A DNA stretch of 10,516 nucleotides. Source: Desulfovibrio sp. (lineage in GTDB: Bacteria; Desulfobacterota; Desulfovibrionia; Desulfovibrionales; Desulfovibrionaceae). The DNA lies in assembly GCA_009773975.1 (NCBI GenBank), contig VSMX01000081.1:1-10516 (forward strand), written 5' to 3'. Each line of letters opens with the position of its first letter. Within the stretch, counting starts at the first letter, position 1. The position numbers and the translations under genes were made by a program. Under the pieces are notes generated by a model. It had not been told where the DNA came from. It was given only the letters and a program-made list of their open reading frames with translations, and ran no database searches. Below, one piece after another: positions 1 to 5,188 of the stretch.

Positions 1-243
1 CGAGGCCACCCACGGCACTTAGGCAATCGCGGCCCCCGGGCCTCCCCGGGTGCCCAGCGGGGTTGAACTTCCCCGCCAGCCGGGGTTTGCCGGGGGGGAG
101 GGACTTGCCTCGGTGCGCGCGGGAGCATTGGCCATGCCATAACTCCTTGATTTCGCCACTTGTGCATATAATAGGTGAACTGCCTTGGCGTTCCATCCTG
201 ATTATCAGTTTTACAAAAAAAGTAAAAGGCTGGGCCGGCTTCC
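1..243. other. GC-rich non-coding stretch at window edge
   Basis: Apart from the tentative minus-strand ORF, no gene is supported here. The first 120 bases are about 76 % G+C by hand count, well above the flanking DNA. They hold nested inverted repeats: GCGGGG at 57-62 with CCCCGC at 71-76, and CCCCG at 71-75 with CGGGG at 81-85. From about 140 the composition falls abruptly and becomes AT-rich to 230. Downstream of the phosphatase stop (minus strand) there is a run of seven T, but no good stem precedes it, so I do not call a terminator. Confidence 0.5.
19..135 (-). CDS. Possible small 38-aa ORF or start of a disrupted gene
   Basis: On the minus strand an AAGGAG sits 7 nt before an ATG at 135, which is ideal Shine-Dalgarno spacing. 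The frame then reads 38 codons, rich in Pro, Ala, Gly, Ser and Arg, to a TAA at 19-21. A second ATG at 140 opens a frame that runs off the window edge but lies only 2 nt from the same Shine-Dalgarno. The region is about three-quarters G+C with long G and C runs, so a frameshift or sequencing error could have split a longer gene. I recognise no family. The ribosome-binding site is seen directly; that it serves a real protein is a guess. Confidence 0.25.
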   Translation of the reverse strand: MANAPARTEASPSPPANPGWRGSSTPLGTRGGPGAAIA

Positions 244-1581
244 TCAATCCGGGTAAACCAGCGGAGGAGTCTGTTCCGGCGCAAGCGGAGCGCCGGCTAT
301 AACCTTGCGGACAAGGGCGTCAAAGACCTCAAGGTCATAACGAACCTGCCCGACAATGGGAGGAGATTTGACGGAAGCTTCCGTTGGCGCATGGGCCAAA
401 GCGTCATAACCATCAAACTTTCCATCCGGCCCGGTTACAAATGGAGCATGCAGGGCTTCCGGTTTCTGGGCAAAAAAACGCACACGAACTTCCTTCTTGC
501 CGTTTTGTTCCCAAAGTTCGAACATAAGGACGGAAGCCGGCGGAATGCCATTCAGGGGATACCCCTTTGGCAGCCACCTTATACCCAGCAACCCGCCCAG
601 ATTGGCGATATTGGTGTCATGTCCCACAAAAACCGCCAGTTTGGCCTTGTTGAGCCTCTGGTCATAATGCTCTCCCAGCAGGGCTGCGGTCATTTCCAGC
701 AACAAGCTGCTGCCACGCGCCCAGGCAACCACAGGCGCGCGGTTGATGACATCGAAAATCCTGCTGTGCACGGGAAGCACCTGCGCCAGCGTGGAGGCAT
801 TGACCTGGCCCCATCCGGCTTCAACTCCTGGCCATTGGGCATATTCCAGCAAGAAAATTTCCGCCATGCTGGATGCAATCGAAAGGCCGCCAACCAGATG
901 GATATCCTTGCCTTCTGGCGATACGCTGACAGCATTTGGAATATCAACCAGGAGACATTCCGGCGTAAGGCTGAAATGCGCGCAGAGTTTGGGCGCAGGC
1001 GACCCACTGATTTTATTGAGCAAATTCATGGGGCCGGCAAGTGATTCCTGCAAATGGTCGAAACCTCCACGGGTCATTTCCAGCACGTCGGTGGCCACCG
1101 AAATTGGATCAAAGCGGTACAGGCCGGCTTTGACAGGATGAAAAAGGGGATCAATTTCATCCTTTGTTACCGCATATCCAAGCCTGCATTTGCCGGCAAG
1201 GCCTTCAAGAATTGCCCGGCTTGTCGCCTGGTCGCGTTCGTCAATATCCGAACGCACAAAAATACTTTCCGGCGGCGGACACTGGCTATTTTCAAAAAGG
1301 CCCTGGTCGTGCATCCTTGCACGCATATTTTGCCACATGGCCCGGACAAGCTCAAAGCCGCGAGGCGTGAGTTCCCCGCGCTTGACAGGCCATGAAGGCC
1401 AGGTTTTGGTGCTCCACAGTGCCAGCGTCTTGTCGCTCTGGGTTGGGGAACGCACACCATGGCGCGAGAGCGCGACAATTTTCAGCAGTTTGCCGGAAGG
1501 CGCTGCCTCGCCAAAGGAATCAGGCACTGGCAGAAGCGCAAAAACCAGCAGCAAGATAAAAATGAATTTGTTGGGGGCCAT
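244..1581 (-). CDS. Histidine acid phosphatase (AppA/phytase-like), secreted
   Basis: This is a branch-2 histidine phosphatase, which hydrolyses phosphomonoesters (sugar phosphates, phytate or similar) in the periplasm through a phosphohistidine intermediate. With the start at 1581 it is 445 aa. A Sec signal peptide covers about residues 1-26, with likely cleavage after SFGEA. The catalytic RHGVRSP lies at 40-46 and the proton-donor HDTN begins at 321. WPVKRGELTPRG, the Asp/Glu/Arg-rich DIDERD segment and DPLF resemble E. coli AppA (about 432 aa), and HDTN followed by IANLGG favours AppA over glucose-1-phosphatase. I prefer the ATG at 1581 because GGAGG lies 6 nt upstream (1588-1592). The longer start at 1602 overlaps the lipoprotein stop as ATGA but has a poorly spaced Shine-Dalgarno; it would add MKKRRIS to the signal peptide. 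The gene is last in an Mla-type operon, an unusual partner. The family call is secure; the substrate is unknown. Confidence 0.93.
   Translation of the reverse strand: MAPNKFIFILLLVFALLPVPDSFGEAAPSGKLLKIVALSRHGVRSPTQSDKTLALWSTKTWPSWPVKRGELTPRGFELVRAMWQNMRARMHDQGLFENSQCPPPESIFVRSDIDERDQATSRAILEGLAGKCRLGYAVTKDEIDPLFHPVKAGLYRFDPISVATDVLEMTRGGFDHLQESLAGPMNLLNKISGSPAPKLCAHFSLTPECLLVDIPNAVSVSPEGKDIHLVGGLSIASSMAEIFLLEYAQWPGVEAGWGQVNASTLAQVLPVHSRIFDVINRAPVVAWARGSSLLLEMTAALLGEHYDQRLNKAKLAVFVGHDTNIANLGGLLGIRWLPKGYPLNGIPPASVLMFELWEQNGKKEVRVRFFAQKPEALHAPFVTGPDGKFDGYDALAHAPTEASVKSPPIVGQVRYDLEVFDALVRKVIAGAPLAPEQTPPLVYPD
276..296. repeat. Perfect 7-bp inverted repeat inside the phosphatase 3' end
   Basis: CCGGCGC (276-282) and GCGCCGG (290-296) are perfect complements around a 7-nt loop. 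They lie inside the last codons of the phosphatase gene, about 30 nt before its stop. The structure could stabilise the 3' end of the operon mRNA or act as part of a termination signal, but no T-run follows directly. It may also be chance in GC-rich coding DNA. Confidence 0.35.
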
Positions 1582-1598
1582 GCTGATCCTCCGTTTTT

Positions 1599-2204
1599 TC
1601 ATTTTCCTGTATGCAGGAAGGGCAGAAGCTTTTGGGCCAGATAGTCGCCCATCCGGCGCACAAGCCTGCTTTCCGCATCCACCAGGGCATTGTAATTTGC
1701 GCCGCGGACCATTTCTTCCGAAGAATAAATGCCGCTGCCAAGCGCTTTTTCATTCTTGTCGAGCAGACTCCAATGACATTCCAGCACGGCCTTTTCGTCA
1801 AAGTTGCCGTCCAGCCGCTGGATGTCGAGAAGCAGAACATAATCCCCGCCATTTGACGAACCTGGAGGCAAGACGGTTATGCCATCCGCCAACAGGGGCT
1901 TTGTCAAGGTCTCGGCTATCACCCTGCGCACGCCATTGGTCACAGGCTCAGCCCAAAGATGAAATTCCGCCAGAATCAAACGCGGCTCGCCTTTTACCCT
2001 GCTGACAATATTGTTGCGGTTCAGGTAATTTGGACCTTCGACCATGGCTACGCGCAAGGTCCCGGCGGGAAGGGATTCCGCCTGGATTTGGCCAGGGGAG
2101 CTTTCAAGCAGATAATAATTTGTCGGTGTGCTTCTGCCGCAAGCGCAAAGGCCAAGCGCAAGCATCAGGATTGCCATGATTTTCATCGCAAAGACCCTTT
2201 TCAT
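1599..2204 (-). CDS. ABC-type transport auxiliary lipoprotein (PqiC-like)
   Basis: A 201-aa outer-membrane-type lipoprotein, predicted to partner an MCE transporter. The signal peptide (about residues 1-21) ends in a lipobox, L-C-A-C, with Cys22 as the probable lipidated residue. The segment just after it, NYYLLES (about 29-35), is typical of the ABC_trans_aux/PqiC family, whose members dock onto MCE proteins such as PqiB at the outer membrane. The start at 2204 has AAGGAA 7 nt upstream (2212-2217) and overlaps the mlaD stop by one base (TGATG), indicating translational coupling. A start at Met7 (2186) is possible but has a weaker Shine-Dalgarno. The family rests on the lipobox, the YYLL motif, size and operon position; overall similarity to characterised members is low by eye. 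Confidence 0.88.
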   Translation of the reverse strand: MKRVFAMKIMAILMLALGLCACGRSTPTNYYLLESSPGQIQAESLPAGTLRVAMVEGPNYLNRNNIVSRVKGEPRLILAEFHLWAEPVTNGVRRVIAETLTKPLLADGITVLPPGSSNGGDYVLLLDIQRLDGNFDEKAVLECHWSLLDKNEKALGSGIYSSEEMVRGANYNALVDAESRLVRRMGDYLAQKLLPFLHTGK

Positions 2205-3181
2205 CAGCGTGTTCCTTGTCTGCCCCTGATCAGGGCTTCGGGGTTGCGTTCAAGCATATCGGTAAAATTGCGGATGGCGCGGGCCGCCGCAATTGCCTCC
2301 TGAAGCAGGCGTCTCAATTCGTTCATGGTCGGAGAATCCCTGCTCAAGGAACTTTCTATGACCGAGCCGGCATTTACAGCCACCTTGCCCATTTTTTCGG
2401 CTGCCGCCGCTATATTGTTCATGGCGGATCTGAATGATGAAAGGAGAGCCGGCACTTCCCTGCTGACAGAACCGCTGGCGTTGTCGAACTGGCTCAGGAC
2501 GCTTTCGATGGTTTCGCGCAATTTGCCGTTGGACATAAAAGCCCGGACTTCCTTGAAAGCGCCGGTAAATTCCTCTATCCCGGCTTTAAGCTGCCCTTCT
2601 CCCACTGCATCCGTGATATTGTGCAGCATATTCGTTAGAGAATTGACAATCTCTTCAATGGGCAGCCTGGCAAATGTGCGCTGCAGGGTATCAATGGGTG
2701 AAGGAACAGTGGGAATTTCGGAATCCGGCGAGGACGAGCGGAAATTCATTGGCGTATTGGGAAAGAAATCCAGTTCCACACGGTACTGGCCTGTTATCAG
2801 GCTGGACATTTGCAAACGCGCCCTCAGGCCGCGTTCCACCATACGGCGGATAATTTCCTGCTGGGCTTCTTCCGAAAGAGTTTGCCCGTTTGCGCGGATA
2901 AAACTTTTTTCGTCAATCCTGATTGTAACTGGAATGGTTACATTGGAATCGCGTGAATTGGCCACCAGGCTGATCTGGGTTACGCTGCCCATGGGCACGC
3001 CCCGAAACACAACAGGCGCGCCAATGGAAAGGCCGCTTACCGAACCATCGAAATAAAGCACATACTCCACGGCGTTGGAAAAAAGCTTGCCTCCACCCAG
3101 CAGCACAAGAGCAACTGTAAAAAGGGCAATGCCACCCACAACAAAGGCGCCCACCATGGTTTTATACAGCTTCGCAGTCAT
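2204..3181 (-). CDS. mlaD: MlaD-like MCE-domain lipid-binding protein
   Basis: This is the substrate-binding component of an Mla-type phospholipid transporter, anchored in the inner membrane with its MCE ring in the periplasm. The 325-aa protein has one N-terminal membrane helix (about 10-30) and one MCE domain (about 38-142), which includes a GxPVxFRGVPMGxV stretch at 54-67. A long helix-forming tail (about 163-310) ends in the LERNPEALIRG segment common in MCE proteins. E. coli MlaD is about 183 aa, so the tail is a large extension; long helical tails in other MCE proteins form tunnels or needles across the periplasm. The ATG at 3181 overlaps the mlaF stop as ATGA, with AGGA 9 nt upstream. 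Its neighbours are the matching ATPase, permease and lipoprotein. No mlaC or mlaA gene is in the window. Confidence 0.94.
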   Translation of the reverse strand: MTAKLYKTMVGAFVVGGIALFTVALVLLGGGKLFSNAVEYVLYFDGSVSGLSIGAPVVFRGVPMGSVTQISLVANSRDSNVTIPVTIRIDEKSFIRANGQTLSEEAQQEIIRRMVERGLRARLQMSSLITGQYRVELDFFPNTPMNFRSSSPDSEIPTVPSPIDTLQRTFARLPIEEIVNSLTNMLHNITDAVGEGQLKAGIEEFTGAFKEVRAFMSNGKLRETIESVLSQFDNASGSVSREVPALLSSFRSAMNNIAAAAEKMGKVAVNAGSVIESSLSRDSPTMNELRRLLQEAIAAARAIRNFTDMLERNPEALIRGRQGTR

Positions 3182-3987
3182 TTCACGCCGTCCTTTGGCG
3201 GGTTTTGCGCAAATCCGCCGGGGCTGGACTTGTCCTTGTGCCAGCCGCCCCGGGTCAAAAACATCAGCGCGTCTGCCTGGGTATGGGGATCATGGGCCAG
3301 CTTCGACGGATTGCCTTCGGCCGTTACGGTGCGCGTGTTCACATCCAGGAAAATGCTGTTTGTGCCAATATTGAAGATGCTGGCCAGCTCATGAGAAACA
3401 ATGACGAAAGTCGCGCCCAGGGTGTCGCGCAACTCCTGGATAAGCTCATCCAGCAGATTGGAACTTACTGGGTCAAGACCGGCGCTCGGCTCATCCAGAA
3501 AAAGAATATGCGGGTCAAGAGCCAGGGCTCTGGCAAGGCCCGCGCGCTTGCTCATGCCGCCGGAAATTTCCGATGGATAGTAATCCTCAAAACCGCTAAG
3601 GCCAACCAGCGCAAGCTTGAGCGAGGCCAGTTCCCGTATCTCGTCATTCCCCAAATCCGTATATTGCTGGAGGGGCAAGGCTATATTTTCGGCAAGCGTC
3701 ATCGAACTCCAGAGGGCGCCGCTTTGGAAAAGCACACCCGCATTGCGCATACATTGCCGCCGCGCAGCGGGAGAGCTGCCCCAAAAATTGACATCGCCAA
3801 AAAAAACTTCTCCGGCCTGGGGAGATTTCAGGCCCATGAGCACATGCAAAAGCGTGCTTTTACCGCAGCCGGAACCGCCCATAATGAAAAAGATATCGCC
3901 TTTGGCAACGTCAAAGGTTACATTGCGCATGAGCACATAACTGCCGTAGCCCACCTGCAAATCCCTGACGCTCAGGACTGGTTCCAT
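3178..3987 (-). CDS. mlaF: MlaF-like ABC transporter ATP-binding protein
   Basis: This cytoplasmic ATPase powers the Mla/MCE lipid transporter. With the start at 3987 it is 269 aa. All nucleotide-binding motifs are visible: Walker A GGSGCGKST (about 37-45), Q-loop Gln (about 88), signature SGGMSKR (about 142-148), Walker B LFLDEP (about 162-167), D-loop SAGLDP, and switch His (about 199) in VSHE. SGGMSKRAGLARA is the form typical of MlaF. Starts at 4005 and 3996 would add MSWMSS but have no Shine-Dalgarno. The ATG at 3987 follows the mlaE stop (TAG, 3989-3991) by one base and has a weak GGA 8 nt or so upstream, so I favour re-initiation there; the start is uncertain. A C-terminal tail of about 25 residues rich in Lys, Pro and Gly follows the conserved domain. 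Confidence 0.95.
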   Translation of the reverse strand: MEPVLSVRDLQVGYGSYVLMRNVTFDVAKGDIFFIMGGSGCGKSTLLHVLMGLKSPQAGEVFFGDVNFWGSSPAARRQCMRNAGVLFQSGALWSSMTLAENIALPLQQYTDLGNDEIRELASLKLALVGLSGFEDYYPSEISGGMSKRAGLARALALDPHILFLDEPSAGLDPVSSNLLDELIQELRDTLGATFVIVSHELASIFNIGTNSIFLDVNTRTVTAEGNPSKLAHDPHTQADALMFLTRGGWHKDKSSPGGFAQNPPKDGVK

Positions 3988-3988
3988 G

Positions 3989-5116
3989 CTAGACATCCAG
4001 GACATTGCATATAACGGTAATAATTGCCGTCATCACGATTATGCCAACAATGGAACTCACGACGGCTTTTGTTGTGGTTTGACCCACAGCCATCGCGCTC
4101 CTGCCGCAACGCATGCCCTGATAACAGCCTGCCACGGCAATGACAATGCCGAAAACCGTTCCATAAACCAGGCCAATCAGCATCTGGCGATATGGCACCA
4201 TTTGCTGTGTGGCATGCAAATATTCCATGGGATTCAGGCCAAGCATGAGCGTGCCGACTATAAAGCCGCCGATTATGCCCATAAAATCCGCATAAATGGT
4301 TAAAAGCGGCACCATCAGCGTAAGGGCAAGCACCCTTGGGAGCACAAGAAAATCGACAGGAGAAATGCCCAGTGTCTCCAGGGCGTCGATTTCCTCATTG
4401 ACCTGCATTGTGCCGATAAACGCTGCATAGGCCGCGCCTATGCGTCCGCTCATCACCACGCCGACCATCACGGCGCCCATAACGCGTAGCATGCCAATGC
4501 CGACAAGTCCGGCCACATAGATCTGCGCTCCGAACTGGGTGAGCTGCACAGCGCCCACAAAGGCCAGAATCAGCCCAAACAGCATGCTTGTAAGGGAAAT
4601 AATGGGCAGGGACTGAACACCGCACTGATACATGGCCGAAACAAAATCCGTGGCGCGCATGCGGGAACGCCCCAAAAAAAGACCGGCAGTGGAAATTGCC
4701 ACATCGCCAAGAAAGCTTAGGAAATCACCAATCCGACCGGGCAAATCCAGGGTGGCCTGCCCCACATTGCCCAAAAATCCCAAATCGTTTGCGGAACGTT
4801 TGGCGCCTTCCCTTGGGGGAACCGCAAAAGCCATCTGGATGAGGCGCACAAGGCCTTCCGGCAAATCAAGATCGGTCTTGAGCTTGCGCTGGTTGGCCTC
4901 CCGCACAAGCTGAACCAGTAATACAAGAAGCGAACTGTCCCAGTCTCCCAAATTGGCTGCTTCGAGGCGCAGTCCTTTCAGGCCGGAAGCGGCGAGTCCG
5001 CGCAAGGCAGTTTCGGCGTTTTCCGGCCAGGGTGTTTCAATGTTCCACTGACCTCCAACGCTCACATTCCAGACGCCATTGACGGCGGAAGCTGTCACTT
5101 GCGGACTTGATTCCAT
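3989..5116 (-). CDS. mlaE: MlaE-like permease with fused N-terminal STAS domain
   Basis: This inner-membrane permease of the Mla/MCE lipid transporter is 375 aa. Residues about 11-100 look like a STAS domain (DWDSSLLVLLVQL at 58-70), the job done by the separate MlaB protein in E. coli. A linker of about 30 residues leads to the MlaE domain (about 130-375). That domain has hydrophobic segments near 168-190, 202-222, 256-280, 283-293, 312-331 and 351-371, and the conserved GRIGAAYAA and EEIDALETLGISP stretches (about 224-253) of the family. It is the first gene of the five-gene operon. The ATG at 5116 has no Shine-Dalgarno. A good sigma-70 promoter ends only 6 nt upstream, so translation may be leaderless. 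The fused architecture is known in other proteobacterial lineages. Confidence 0.95.
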   Translation of the reverse strand: MESSPQVTASAVNGVWNVSVGGQWNIETPWPENAETALRGLAASGLKGLRLEAANLGDWDSSLLVLLVQLVREANQRKLKTDLDLPEGLVRLIQMAFAVPPREGAKRSANDLGFLGNVGQATLDLPGRIGDFLSFLGDVAISTAGLFLGRSRMRATDFVSAMYQCGVQSLPIISLTSMLFGLILAFVGAVQLTQFGAQIYVAGLVGIGMLRVMGAVMVGVVMSGRIGAAYAAFIGTMQVNEEIDALETLGISPVDFLVLPRVLALTLMVPLLTIYADFMGIIGGFIVGTLMLGLNPMEYLHATQQMVPYRQMLIGLVYGTVFGIVIAVAGCYQGMRCGRSAMAVGQTTTKAVVSSIVGIIVMTAIITVICNVLDV

Positions 5117-5127
5117 GAGTTTATGAT
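5099..5127 (+). promoter_or_regulatory. Candidate sigma-70 promoter of polA, overlapping the mla promoter
   Basis: TTGCGG (5099-5104, 3 of 6 to consensus) and TATGAT (5122-5127, 5 of 6) are 17 bp apart on the plus strand. The predicted start near 5134 gives a leader of about 55 nt to the polA ATG at 5189. The -10 box occupies the same bases as the -10 box of the opposing mla promoter, and the -35 lies inside the mlaE coding sequence. The weak -35 makes this less certain than the mla promoter. Confidence 0.4.
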
Positions 5128-5151
5128 AGACTTAAGCCACGCGCATGGCAA
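5123..5151 (-). promoter_or_regulatory. Candidate sigma-70 promoter of the mla operon
   Basis: Read on the minus strand, TTGCCA (5146-5151, 5 of 6 to consensus) and TATCAT (5123-5128, 5 of 6) are separated by exactly 17 bp. Transcription would begin at about 5116-5117, at or next to the mlaE ATG, giving an mRNA with essentially no leader. This fits the absence of a Shine-Dalgarno before mlaE. The promoter is predicted from sequence only. Confidence 0.6.
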
Positions 5152-5188
5152 GCATGGCGCCAATGCAACATTATATCAAGGATATCCA

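Noticed and set aside
190..243. Intrinsic terminator of the mla operon at the T-run
   Set aside because: The T7 run is present on the minus strand, but I could not build a stable stem directly before it.
63..302. Plus-strand 79-codon frame
   Set aside because: No ribosome-binding site and overlaps the end of the phosphatase gene on the other strand; product looks like random GC-rich translation.
391..1044. Long plus-strand open frame of 217 codons
   Set aside because: Lies wholly antisense to the phosphatase, whose catalytic motifs are intact; no family resemblance and no proper ribosome-binding site.
1190..2005. Plus-strand open frame of 271 codons
   Set aside because: Spans the antisense of the phosphatase and lipoprotein genes and their junction; composition is that of a shadow frame.
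3205..4014. Plus-strand open frame of 269 codons
   Set aside because: Exact antisense of mlaF, where all ABC ATPase motifs are on the minus strand.
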